In this document: positions 36,636-45,204 of the stretch, piece by piece | Layout of the letters: each line of letters opens with the position of its first letter | How positions within the stretch are numbered: position 1 is the stretch's first letter | Notes under the pieces: generated by a model | Database searches by the model: none | What the model was told of the DNA's origin: nothing | Seen by the model: only the letters and a program-made list of their open reading frames with translations | Program-made: the position numbers and the translations under genes | Assembly (NCBI GenBank): GCA_016722025.1 | Contig: JADKGZ010000001.1 | Location: 186,001-250,000, forward strand | Length of the DNA stretch: 64,000 nucleotides | Origin: Acidimicrobiaceae bacterium | GTDB taxonomy: Bacteria > Actinomycetota > Acidimicrobiia > Acidimicrobiales > Ilumatobacteraceae | Reading direction: 5' to 3'

Positions 36636-37982
36636 ATGATCGATCGACAGCATCTGGCCGACTCACAGCACGCCGAGGAGCAGCGCTTCGTCGAGTTGCA
36701 CCCTCGGTCGGCGCAGATGGCCGCCGACGCGCGCACCAACCTGCTCGGCGGCGTGCCGATGGCATGGATGACCCGCTGGCCGGGCGCCTTTCCGCTCTTC
36801 TTCGACGAGGCTCACGGCGCCCGCTTCACCGATGTCGACGGCCACGAGTACGTCGACTTCTGCCTCGGCGACACCGGTGCGATGACCGGCCATGCGCTGC
36901 CGCAAGTGGCCGACGCGCTGTACCACCAAGCCTCCCGCGGCATCACCACGATGCTGCCCAACGCCGACGCAGCGTGGGTGGGCGGCGAGCTGGCGCGCCG
37001 CTTCGGCCTGCCGGTGTGGCAGATGGCGATGACCGCCACCGACGCGAACCGCTTCGTGCTGCGCTTCGCCCGCTTCCTCACCGGCCGCTCGAAGGTGCTG
37101 GTCTTCGACTGGTGCTACCACGGCAGCGTCGACGAAACGCTGGTCACTCTCGACGAACGTGGCCTGGCGGTGCCGCGGCAGGGCAACATCGGGCCGCAGG
37201 TGCACCCCGAGCAGACCACGGTGGTGGTGCCGTTCAACGACATCCCTGCTCTGGAGGCGGCGCTCGCGACCGGCGAGATCGCGTGCGTGCTGGCCGAGCC
37301 GGCGCTCACCAACATCGGCATCGTGCTCCCCCAGCCGGGCTTCCACACCGCGCTGCGCGACCTCACCCGCCGCTACGGCACGTTGCTGGCCATCGACGAG
37401 ACGCACACCATCTGCGTCGGCCCTGGCGGCGCCACCGCAGCGTGGGGCCTGCAGCCCGACTTCTTCGTCATCGGCAAGACCATCGGCGGCGGGATGCCTG
37501 CCGCCGCATATGGCTGCACCGCCGAGATCGCAGCACGGCTCAACGAGCTGCTGCTCGACAAGAGCGTCGACACCAGCGGCGTGGGCGGAACGCTCACCGG
37601 CAACGCACTGGCGTTGGCCGCAGTGAAGGCCACGCTGTCAACCACGCTGCTCGACGCCGACTTCGCGCACATGATCCCCCTTGCCGGCAAGTGGACCGAC
37701 GGCGTGCAGGCCGCCATCGACGCCTTCGGTCTGCCGTGGAACGTGCAGCAGTTGGGTGCCCGCGCCGAGTACTGGTTCTGTCCGCCGCCGGGCGACGGCG
37801 CCACCGCAGCCGCGGCCGTCGACCACCAGCTCGATGCGTTCATGCACCTCTGGGCCATCAACCGCGGTGTGCTGCTGACGCCGTTCCACAACATGGCCCT
37901 GATGTCGCCACACCACACGCTCGCGGATGTGCAGCTGCATGACCGGGTGTTCCATGATGCCGTGGAACACTTGACCCGATGA
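36636..37982 (+). CDS. class III aminotransferase (glutamate-1-semialdehyde aminomutase-like)
   Basis: 448 residues. It is a fold-type I PLP enzyme: VDGHEYVDFCLGDTGAMTGHA near the N-terminus, CYHGSVDETLV, then DETHTICVGPGG with the cofactor-contacting Asp, and the Schiff-base lysine near 281 in VIGKTIGGGMPAAAYG. It resembles the group containing glutamate-1-semialdehyde aminomutase and beta-amino-acid transaminases. It is unlikely to be hemL, given its neighbours: two short-chain dehydrogenases follow with 4-bp overlaps. The operon could turn an amino acid or amino ketone into an oxo or hydroxy acid. Confidence 0.85.
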   Translation: MIDRQHLADSQHAEEQRFVELHPRSAQMAADARTNLLGGVPMAWMTRWPGAFPLFFDEAHGARFTDVDGHEYVDFCLGDTGAMTGHALPQVADALYHQASRGITTMLPNADAAWVGGELARRFGLPVWQMAMTATDANRFVLRFARFLTGRSKVLVFDWCYHGSVDETLVTLDERGLAVPRQGNIGPQVHPEQTTVVVPFNDIPALEAALATGEIACVLAEPALTNIGIVLPQPGFHTALRDLTRRYGTLLAIDETHTICVGPGGATAAWGLQPDFFVIGKTIGGGMPAAAYGCTAEIAARLNELLLDKSVDTSGVGGTLTGNALALAAVKATLSTTLLDADFAHMIPLAGKWTDGVQAAIDAFGLPWNVQQLGARAEYWFCPPPGDGATAAAAVDHQLDAFMHLWAINRGVLLTPFHNMALMSPHHTLADVQLHDRVFHDAVEHLTR

Positions 37983-38767
37983 GCATCTTCCAGAGCCTGG
38001 ATGGCCAGGTGGCGCTGGTCACCGGCGCGGGCAACAGCCTGGGCATCGGCTTCGCGGTCGCGAAGGCGCTGGCCGCCGACGGTGCCGCCGTCGTGCTCAC
38101 GTCCACCACCGAGCGCATTCACGAACGCGTCGCCGAGCTCGACGCGCTCGGAGGCAACGCCATCGGTGTGGTCGCCGACCTCATGCAGCCGGGCGCCGCC
38201 GACCGAGTGGTGGCCACTGCGCTGGGCGTGGCAGACCGGCTCGACATCTGCGTCAACAACGCCGGGATGATCGCCGTCGGGTCGGCGGCGACCGACGCCG
38301 ACATCGAGCACACCACCGACGCGTCGTGGCACGACGGCATCGAGCGCAACCTCACCACCTGCTTCGCCGTCACTCGGGCGGTGGTCGCGGTGATGCGTCG
38401 CTCCGGCTACGGACGGGTGGTCAACATCTCCAGCACGTCGGGCCCGGTGCAGGTGTTCCACGGCGACGTCGCCTACCACGCGGCGAAGGCCGGCATGGTG
38501 GGCTTCACTCGCGCTGTCGCGCTCGAGACCGCAGGGCACGGCATCACCGTCAATGCCGTCGCTCCCGGCTGGATCGCCAGCGGCTCCCAGCTGCAGTTCG
38601 AGCAGGTCGCGGGCGCGCTCACCCCCATCGGTCGCAGCGGTACACCCGACGAGATCGCCGCCGCAGTTCGCTTCCTGGCCGATCGCTCGGCCAGTTACAT
38701 CACCGGGCAGCTGGTGGTGGTCGATGGCGGCAACTCGCTGCCGGAAGATCGCAGCTGGCGGCCATGA
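37979..38767 (+). CDS. short-chain dehydrogenase/reductase (FabG-like)
   Basis: 262 residues, ATG overlapping the aminotransferase stop (ATGA). Classical SDR: cofactor loop TGAGNSLGIG, then NNAG, catalytic Ser in NISSTSG, and the YxxxK pair in YHAAK. C-terminal GSQLQFEQVAGALTPIGRSG and GQLVVVDGG are typical FabG features. The substrate is probably the product of the transaminase or of the next SDR. Confidence 0.9.
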   Translation: MSIFQSLDGQVALVTGAGNSLGIGFAVAKALAADGAAVVLTSTTERIHERVAELDALGGNAIGVVADLMQPGAADRVVATALGVADRLDICVNNAGMIAVGSAATDADIEHTTDASWHDGIERNLTTCFAVTRAVVAVMRRSGYGRVVNISSTSGPVQVFHGDVAYHAAKAGMVGFTRAVALETAGHGITVNAVAPGWIASGSQLQFEQVAGALTPIGRSGTPDEIAAAVRFLADRSASYITGQLVVVDGGNSLPEDRSWRP

Positions 38768-39516
38768 GCACCGCCAACGCTCGTGTCGCGCTGGTCACCG
38801 GCGCGGCCGGCGGCATCGGTGATGCTGTCACGCAACGCTTCCTCAGCGGCGGCTGGCACGTGGCCGCGGCCGACGTGCGCCCTGTTGCCTCCGGGCAGGG
38901 GCTGCTCGGCATCGCAGCCGATCTCAGCGACGTGGCCGGGTGTCGGGCCGCGGTGCACCAAGCGGTCGCGTGGGGCGGCCAGCTCGACGCAGTGGTCAAC
39001 GCCGCGGGCGTGTGGACCGAGGGCGCCGCCGCCGACACCACGGAAGCCGAGTGGGATCGCGTGATGGGTGTGAACCTGAAGGGTCTGTACTTCGTCACCT
39101 CGGCCGCCATTCCGCACCTGGCCACCTCGCGCGGCTGTGTCGTCAACCTGTCCAGCGACGCCGGCATCCAGGGCAACGCCGGTGCTGCCGTGTACTGCGC
39201 GTCGAAGGGTGGCGTCAGCATCCTCACGAAGGCACTGGCGCTCGAGTTGGCGCCCCACGGCATCCGCGTCAACGCCGTCTGCCCCGGAGACGTCGACTCA
39301 CCGATGCTGCGCGGCCAGGCGGCGGCATACGGTGCAGCGCAGCCCCAGGCCTACCTCGATCGGCTGCTCGCCGGCTACCCGCAGGGCGCGCAGGCGCGCT
39401 TCATCCAACCGGCGGAGATCGCGGAACTGATCTGGTTCCTGGTGCAACCGGCTGCCGCGCCCATCACCGGTGCCAACATCTCCGCCGACTTCGGCCTCTC
39501 CGCAGGCATCTTCTGA
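38764..39516 (+). CDS. short-chain dehydrogenase/reductase
   Basis: 250 residues, ATG overlapping the previous stop (ATGA). It has TGAAGGIG, NAAG, Ser in NLSSDAG and YxxxK in YCASK; the end is GANISADFGLSAGIF. It is only distantly similar to the neighbouring SDR, so the two probably act on different steps and are not a recent duplication. Confidence 0.9.
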   Translation: MSTANARVALVTGAAGGIGDAVTQRFLSGGWHVAAADVRPVASGQGLLGIAADLSDVAGCRAAVHQAVAWGGQLDAVVNAAGVWTEGAAADTTEAEWDRVMGVNLKGLYFVTSAAIPHLATSRGCVVNLSSDAGIQGNAGAAVYCASKGGVSILTKALALELAPHGIRVNAVCPGDVDSPMLRGQAAAYGAAQPQAYLDRLLAGYPQGAQARFIQPAEIAELIWFLVQPAAAPITGANISADFGLSAGIF

Positions 39517-39547
39517 GCCTCCTCGGAAGTGCCAGGATGGCGGAGCG

Positions 39548-40006
39548 ATGAGCACACAGATACCTCTCGACGACATCGACCGCCACCTCATCGATGCGCT
39601 GCAGCGCGACGGGCGCGCCACCTACGCCGACCTCGCCGAGCTGGTGGGCCTCTCCCCCGCAGCCACCCGCCTGCGCGTGCAACGGCTGCTCGATGCCGGT
39701 GTGGTGCAAGTGGTGGGCGTCACCGATCCGCTGGCGCTCGGCTATCCGGTGATGGCCGCGCTCGGTGTTCGAGTGGAACGCAACGTGCGCGCCGTCGCCG
39801 ATCGCATCGCCGACATCAAGGGCGTCATCTACGTGGTGTTCACGTCCGGCTCGTTCGACCTGCTGGTGGAGGTGCTGTGCGAAGACTCCGCGCGCCTGCT
39901 GCAGGTGATCGACGACGAGATCCGGTCCATCGACGACGTGCGCACGGTGGAGAGCTTCACCTACTTCGGCATCCACACGCATCGATTCGTCTGGGGCACA
40001 CGCTGA
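39548..40006 (+). CDS. Lrp/AsnC family regulator
   Basis: 152 residues. The N-terminal helix-turn-helix is LDDIDRHLIDALQRDGRATYA followed by VGLSPAATRLRVQRLLDAGV. The C-terminal RAM domain is VMAALGVRVERNVRAVADRI, ending TVESFTYFGIHTHRF. It lies 31 bp after the second SDR and probably senses an amino acid handled by this operon. The paired repeats before the operon would be its natural target. Confidence 0.9.
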   Translation: MSTQIPLDDIDRHLIDALQRDGRATYADLAELVGLSPAATRLRVQRLLDAGVVQVVGVTDPLALGYPVMAALGVRVERNVRAVADRIADIKGVIYVVFTSGSFDLLVEVLCEDSARLLQVIDDEIRSIDDVRTVESFTYFGIHTHRFVWGTR

Positions 40007-40027
40007 CGAGTGACGCGGTTGGCCGGG

Positions 40028-40057
40028 TTGCAGAATTCTGTTCGGCATGCCTAACAT
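40028..40057 (+). promoter_or_regulatory. promoter with DtxR/IdeR-like palindrome (FTR1)
   Basis: -35 TTGCAG (40028-40033) and -10 TAACAT (40052-40057) are 18 bp apart, with ATG 40064 6 bp on. The 18-bp dyad TGTTCGGCA-TGCCTAACA (40039-40056; 8 of 9 pairs match) covers the -10. Its TTAGGC-type half-sites resemble those of DtxR/IdeR iron repressors, and the controlled gene is an iron permease. Confidence 0.65.
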
Positions 40058-40063
40058 CTCCGC

Positions 40064-40954
40064 ATGAGCGCAGCGTTCCTCATCACCCTCCGCGAAGGAC
40101 TCGAGATCGCCATCGTGCTGGCCATCCTGGTCGGGTACCTGGTCAAGACCAATCGGCGCGATCAGCTCCGGGCCGTCTGGCTCGGCGCCGGCGTCGCCGT
40201 CGTCGTCTGCCTCATCGCGGGCCTCATCGTCAATGCCCTCACCGACGGCCTCACCGGTAAGGCCGAGCAAGCGGTGGAGGGCACGTTGGCCCTCAGCGCG
40301 GCGCTGGTGCTCACGTACATGATCCTGTGGATGCGCCGCAACGCACGCAGCATGGGTGGGCACCTGCGCTCGCAGGTCGACGGCGCGCAGACCGCTGGTG
40401 CTCTTGCGGTGGTCGCCTTCGTCGGCGTCGCCCGCGAAGGTTTCGAGACGGTGCTGTTCCTGCTGGGCGCCGAGACCGGCGGCTCGTCGGGCGCCCAGGT
40501 GGTGCTGGGTGGCCTGCTCGGCCTGACTGTCAGCGCCGTGGTGGGCGTGCTCATCTACCTCGGCGGCGCACGCATCAACCTGCAGAAGTTCTTCCGCTAC
40601 ACCGGCATCGTGCTCATCTTGTTCGCAGCAGGCCTGGTGGGCAAAGCCGTCCACGAGTTCCGCGAACTGCTGGGCTTCGAGAACGGGTGGCTGATCGACC
40701 CGATGTGGACCGTCACATCCGGCGTGTTCGCCAGCGGCGCGGTGCACGACTTCCTCAAGGGGTTGTTCGGGTGGTCACCGTCTCCGGAACGGATACGTGT
40801 CATCGCCTACTTCGCATACGCGGTACCGGTGATGTGGCTGTTCCTGCGCCCCGCGCCCGCACCAACGACTCCTCCGGTCGACACGGTGCCCCTGAACGAC
40901 ACGGTGCCCCTGAACGACACGGTGCCATTGAACGACACGGTCGCCACCGGCTGA
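40064..40954 (+). CDS. FTR1-family iron permease
   Basis: 296 residues with seven hydrophobic segments. The two REGxE iron-relay motifs are REGLE at 10-14 and REGFE near 125. The family (FTR1/EfeU) imports iron across the membrane. No EfeO or EfeB partner is adjacent. The C-terminus is an unusual hydrophilic tail of three VPLNDT units encoded by an 18-bp tandem repeat. The promoter carries an iron-box-like palindrome. Confidence 0.92.
   Translation: MSAAFLITLREGLEIAIVLAILVGYLVKTNRRDQLRAVWLGAGVAVVVCLIAGLIVNALTDGLTGKAEQAVEGTLALSAALVLTYMILWMRRNARSMGGHLRSQVDGAQTAGALAVVAFVGVAREGFETVLFLLGAETGGSSGAQVVLGGLLGLTVSAVVGVLIYLGGARINLQKFFRYTGIVLILFAAGLVGKAVHEFRELLGFENGWLIDPMWTVTSGVFASGAVHDFLKGLFGWSPSPERIRVIAYFAYAVPVMWLFLRPAPAPTTPPVDTVPLNDTVPLNDTVPLNDTVATG
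40880..40941 (+). repeat. 18-bp tandem repeat in the FTR1 gene
   Basis: GACACGGTGCCCCTGAAC occurs three times head to tail (third copy with small changes) plus a partial fourth, encoding the DTVPLN tail of the permease. In-frame units would allow length variation by slippage without a frame change. Confidence 0.9.
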
Positions 40955-41020
40955 TCGATCGACCAGCGCGACAGCACTCTGCGCGCGCCAAGTCACTCAA
41001 GCCTCCGTCAAGAACGGCCG

Positions 41021-43111
41021 ATGAATGACGTGGTGGGTGAACAGATCGACTTCGCGGCGCTTGTCCAAAACATTCCTGACTCGTTGGTCGTTGTCGACTC
41101 CGCGATCAACCTCGTGTTCGTCAACCAAGCCGGCGTCGAACTGCTCGGGTGGAAGGCCGAGGACTGGCACGGCCGGAGCCTGCTCGAGCTCGTCCACCCC
41201 GACGACGTCGCAGTCATGGTGTCGTCCGCCACCACGGTCTTGGGCAAGAGCCACGGCACGCCGGTGGAGGTTCGTGTGCGCTGCGCCGACGACTCGTGGC
41301 GCCGGGTGGAGATCGTGGGGCGCGACGCCTTCGACCACCCCGGCGTGCGAGGCCTGGTCATCATGGTCCGCGACATCACCCAACGACGCATGTGGGAAGT
41401 CGCTGCCGGTGATACAGCCGTCTTCCAACAACTGGTGCAGCATGGCTCGTCGATCACCCTGCTGCTCGACGACGCGGGGCGCATCAGCAGTGTGAACGCC
41501 GCCTTCACGCGCCTGCTCGGGCACGACCCTTCGCTGACCGTCGACCACTGCCTGGTGGAGTTCTGCGCGCCGGGCAGCGCTGCCGACCTGGAGACCGCCG
41601 TCGAGCTCGCGCGCAGCTCCGGGTCGGTCACCAGTTGTGAAGTCGCAATGCGCAACAGCGACCCGACCGTGCCACCGCGACCCATCCGATTCGAGATCGT
41701 GAACCTGCTCGACGACCCCGTCATCGGTGGCTTCGTCGTTACCGGCCACGATGTCAGTGATCTCCACCGCGCCCGGCGCTCGTTGGAGCACCTGGCCCGA
41801 CACGACGCACTCACGGGTTTGGCCAACCGATCGGTGCTGATCGAGCAACTCGAGCAGATCATCGCGACTCGACAACCGACCGCAGCCGTGTTCATCGACC
41901 TCGACCGGTTCAAGCCGGTCAACGATCTGTTCGGCCACGAGGCCGGCGACGAGTTGCTCTGCGAGGTGAGCGAGCGCCTTCGGCGCGTCGTCAGGCAGGG
42001 TGACCTGGTGGCACGAGTGGGCGGCGACGAGTTCGTGGTGCTCGCCGTCGGTGTCGACGACCTGGCGACCGGTCAGGCGTTCTGCGACCGCATCGATGCC
42101 AGCCTGGCCGAGCCCTATCTGCTGGCCGACGGACCGGTGCGGTTGACCGCCAGCGTCGGGCTGGCGCTGCGTGACGCCGAGTCCACCGTCACCGGCCTGC
42201 TCGCCGATGCCGACCTCGCCATGTACGAAGCCAAGGCCGAGCGGCGCGGCGAGCCACTGGGCCGCGATCCCCACCGCCAACGAACCGCCAACGAACGGCG
42301 CAAGTTGGCCGACGACCTGGCGGTCGGACTGCACGCCGGCGAGGTGGTCGCCTACCTGCAGCCGCTGGTCGAGCTGGCCTCCAACCGCACCGTCGAGGTG
42401 GAAGCGCTGGCCAGGTGGAACCATCCGACTCTCGACACGCTGGGACCGATGGCGTTCCTCGACCTCGCCGAGGACGCCGGGCTCGATCTGCAGTTGGGCG
42501 ACGCCGTGCTGCGCAGTGCCTGCCAGGCGTTGCAGGGTCTGCCGCAGCCGCTGCGACTGGGCATCAACCTCTCCGTCGCACAGCTCACCGACCGCGGCCT
42601 CGCAGCTCGTATCGCCGGCATCCTGCGCGAGTACTCACTGCCGCCCGAACGACTGGTCGTCGAGATCACCGAGCGTGACACGCTGGCACGGCGAGCCGGC
42701 GTCGGGCGAGCAGCGCCCGAGCGCACGCTGACGGAGCTGCGCGAGATGGGCGCCTCATTGGCGCTCGACGACTTCGGAACCGGCTACTCGTCGCTGACGC
42801 ACATTCGTCGCTACACGCTCAACTCGGTGAAGATCGATCGCACCTTCGTTGCCGGTGTGTGCACTCATCCCGAGGACCGCGCGGTGGTTGCAGCAGTCGT
42901 CGGAATGGCCGGCGCTCTCGGCCTGCAGGTGGTTGCCGAAGGCGTGGAGACCGACGAGCAGTACGACACCCTGCGCGAGTTGGGCTGCACGATGGCGCAG
43001 GGCTTCCTGATCGCGCATCCGATGACCGCAGCCGAGATGCGCGACTGGATGGAGACCCGCGGTGACGACTGGCGACATCCGGTGGCGAGCCTCGCTCGAC
43101 GGTCGCAGTGA
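41021..43111 (+). CDS. PAS-PAS-GGDEF-EAL cyclic-di-GMP protein
   Basis: 696 residues, no membrane segment. Two PAS domains (about 5-125 and 130-250) sense an unknown cue. GGDEF (RVGGDEFVVL near 335) has an intact active site and a FIDLDRFKPVND metal loop. EAL (VEALARWNHP near 460) keeps the residues needed for catalysis: NLSV, EITE, DDFGTGYSSL, KIDRTF, EGVE and the final QGF. Both synthesis and hydrolysis of cyclic-di-GMP are therefore possible. Output must be regulated, as no target gene lies next to it. Confidence 0.95.
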   Translation: MNDVVGEQIDFAALVQNIPDSLVVVDSAINLVFVNQAGVELLGWKAEDWHGRSLLELVHPDDVAVMVSSATTVLGKSHGTPVEVRVRCADDSWRRVEIVGRDAFDHPGVRGLVIMVRDITQRRMWEVAAGDTAVFQQLVQHGSSITLLLDDAGRISSVNAAFTRLLGHDPSLTVDHCLVEFCAPGSAADLETAVELARSSGSVTSCEVAMRNSDPTVPPRPIRFEIVNLLDDPVIGGFVVTGHDVSDLHRARRSLEHLARHDALTGLANRSVLIEQLEQIIATRQPTAAVFIDLDRFKPVNDLFGHEAGDELLCEVSERLRRVVRQGDLVARVGGDEFVVLAVGVDDLATGQAFCDRIDASLAEPYLLADGPVRLTASVGLALRDAESTVTGLLADADLAMYEAKAERRGEPLGRDPHRQRTANERRKLADDLAVGLHAGEVVAYLQPLVELASNRTVEVEALARWNHPTLDTLGPMAFLDLAEDAGLDLQLGDAVLRSACQALQGLPQPLRLGINLSVAQLTDRGLAARIAGILREYSLPPERLVVEITERDTLARRAGVGRAAPERTLTELREMGASLALDDFGTGYSSLTHIRRYTLNSVKIDRTFVAGVCTHPEDRAVVAAVVGMAGALGLQVVAEGVETDEQYDTLRELGCTMAQGFLIAHPMTAAEMRDWMETRGDDWRHPVASLARRSQ

Positions 43112-43131
43112 CGTTCACGTCGCAGTGACGT

Positions 43132-44319
43132 TCAGGTCGCCGGCGGCTTCGCCTTCAGCACCGCGGCGGCCAGTGCCGTCGCGATCGGCACGGAGGCGAC
43201 CAGACCGATGCTGCCGACCAGGGTCCGAACGATCTCCACTGCCACCTGCTCGCTCATGGCGGTGGTGGCGATCGACTGACGCACTTGGCTGAACAGGAGC
43301 AGCAGCGGCAACGCCGCGCCGGCGTACGCGAGGAACAAGGTGTTGACGGTGGACGAGATGTGGTCGCGACCGATCACCAGCGCCGAGCGATACAGGTCGT
43401 TGAAGGTTGCAGCGGGATTCGCGCGATGCAGCTCGCCCACTGCCGACACCTGGGTGACCGTCACGTCGTCGAGCACGCCCAACGACCCGATCACGACACC
43501 CGCCAGCAGCAGGCCACGAGGGTCGAGGTGCACCCCCAACGTGTCGAGCAGGAGTGCATTCTCGTCGCTGAGGCCGGTGAGCGAGGTGAGCTCGATGAAC
43601 GCCCACGCCAGCACGCCCGTGAGGGCCAGCGCGGCCAGCGTGCTGAGCAGTGCGACGTTGGTGGCCGAGCCGAGGCCGTGGGCGAGGTAGAGCGATGCGA
43701 ACGCGATCACCGACGCCCCGACGATCGCCACCAGCACCGGGTTCGAGCCGGCCAACAGCGCCGGCAGCACGAAGGTGACCAGCACGGCGATGCTGATTGC
43801 CAGGCCGGCCAACGCCCCGAGGCCGCGCCAGCGGCCGAGCGCGACCACGGTGACGACGAAGAGCACGACCAGCACCCACATCGCGCTCGAGCGCTCGTAG
43901 TCGGCGAAGTTGTAGACGGTGGACCCGTCCGCGAGTCGGGTTGACACGAGCACCAGCTCATCGCCGACCTCGGGCACCTTGCCGCGGGTGGAGGTGATGC
44001 CCTGCTCGAGGATGACCTGCTCGCCGTCGTCGCTCCCGCCGACCAGCTGCACGGTGAGCTTCCTGCACTCGACGAGGTCTTCGACCGCGGTGCCGGTGCA
44101 TGGCTCGATCGCCACCGCGACCACGTAACCGTTGACACGCTGGTCGGCCGGCGAGGTGGAGTCGGACGTGCCGGCCGGCCACAACGCGACGACGCCCACG
44201 ATGGCCAGCACCGCCCACGTTGCCACCGCGATCCACAGCGACCGCTCGATGCGGGCCGTGGGCTGCCACGACGGCGCATCGTGAGGAGGATGGCTGTGGC
44301 CGACGCCCATGCACTGCAA
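43132..44319 (-). CDS. YibE/F family membrane protein
   Basis: 395 residues. One N-terminal membrane segment, an outer domain of about 90 residues with two cysteines (EPCTGTAVEDLVECRK), then seven or so hydrophobic segments. The YibE/F signature appears as GVVIGSLGVLDDVTVTQ followed by GRDHISSTVNTLFLAYAG. The family is a predicted multi-pass protein; function is not established. It ends facing the GGDEF-EAL gene. Confidence 0.85.
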   Translation of the reverse strand: MQCMGVGHSHPPHDAPSWQPTARIERSLWIAVATWAVLAIVGVVALWPAGTSDSTSPADQRVNGYVVAVAIEPCTGTAVEDLVECRKLTVQLVGGSDDGEQVILEQGITSTRGKVPEVGDELVLVSTRLADGSTVYNFADYERSSAMWVLVVLFVVTVVALGRWRGLGALAGLAISIAVLVTFVLPALLAGSNPVLVAIVGASVIAFASLYLAHGLGSATNVALLSTLAALALTGVLAWAFIELTSLTGLSDENALLLDTLGVHLDPRGLLLAGVVIGSLGVLDDVTVTQVSAVGELHRANPAATFNDLYRSALVIGRDHISSTVNTLFLAYAGAALPLLLLFSQVRQSIATTAMSEQVAVEIVRTLVGSIGLVASVPIATALAAAVLKAKPPAT

Positions 44320-44364
44320 CCTATGCCGTGACAGCTCGCCACCCCCGGCACCGCGTCGCGTGCT

Positions 44365-44754
44365 TCAGTCGTCGTCGGGCTTCAGTGCGGTGACCTCGAT
44401 CTCGATCTTCATCGCGGGTGAGGCCAGACCCACGACCATCATCGTGGCTGCCGGGAGGGCCGCAGCGAAGTACTCACGCAGCACCGGCCAGCACGGCTCG
44501 AAGTCGGCTGCATCCGGGAGGAGGTAGTGCACGCGCACCACGTCGGCCGCGCAGGATCCGGCGCGGCTCAGGGCCTCGTCGATGTTGGCGAGCGTCTGGC
44601 GGGCTTGTTGCACCACGTCGTCGCTGATGGTCATCGTGGTGTAGTCGTAGCCGGTGGTGCCGGCCACGAACACCCACCTACCGTCGACGACCGCGCGGGA
44701 GTACCCGATCTGCTCCTCGAAGACGCTGCCCTGGCTGATCCGTGTGCGAGTCAT
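44365..44754 (-). CDS. RidA-family protein, probable non-canonical
   Basis: 129 residues with the RidA/YjgF fold pattern: GYSRAVVDGRWVFVAGTTGYD and VRVHYLLPDAADFEPCWPV, then MKIEIEVTALK. The catalytic arginine of true RidA, in the ARSCVEV stretch, is replaced by a Thr/Met run (AATMMVVGLASP). The imine deaminase activity of RidA is therefore unlikely, and another small-molecule role is expected. It lies next to a hydrolase remnant. Confidence 0.85.
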   Translation of the reverse strand: MTRTRISQGSVFEEQIGYSRAVVDGRWVFVAGTTGYDYTTMTISDDVVQQARQTLANIDEALSRAGSCAADVVRVHYLLPDAADFEPCWPVLREYFAAALPAATMMVVGLASPAMKIEIEVTALKPDDD

Positions 44755-44889
44755 GGGCGAAGTCTGGCGCTCGGCGCCACCGCGCCGCGCACGCAGGGCA
44801 GGATCGACCCGGCGCTGGGCAACGCGGTGTGCGCCGGTTCACCTCTTTCAGACGCTGGCCGTCCTCGTCACGGTGTGTCACCGGCGGGA

Positions 44890-45180
44890 CGTCGGACCCC
44901 AGGAAGCGCTCGATGAGACCGACGACCTCCTGTAGGTGCTCCATCGGCAGTCCGTGTGAAGCTCCCGGCACGATCGCGAGCTGGGCCTCGGGCAACCCGG
45001 CGAAGAACGCGGCGGTCAGTTCCGGCTCGATGCCGAACAGGTGGAATCCCTTCGCGGCGACGACGCCGAAGTGGTCGGGGCCGTCAGGCGAGCGCTCGGC
45101 GTACGCCGCCGCCATCAGCGCGACGGGGCCGCCGATGTGCTCGATGAACGCGATCGTCTCGTTGTCGCCGGTCGCTCGAC
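44890..45180 (-). pseudogene. alpha/beta hydrolase remnant with internal deletion
   Basis: Two blocks of a hydrolase are fused in one frame. DNETIAFIEHIGGPVAL is the strand before the nucleophile. MAAAYAERSPDGPDHFGVVA joins straight to it, and then comes the C-terminal part with the catalytic His (VPGASHGLPMEHLQEVV). The nucleophile elbow (GxSxGG) and cap are missing, and no start lies ahead of the first block. The frame then runs on toward the RidA gene. It cannot be a working hydrolase. Confidence 0.65.
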
Positions 45181-45204
45181 GCTGTCCGCTCTACGCTGGC
45201 TGCT

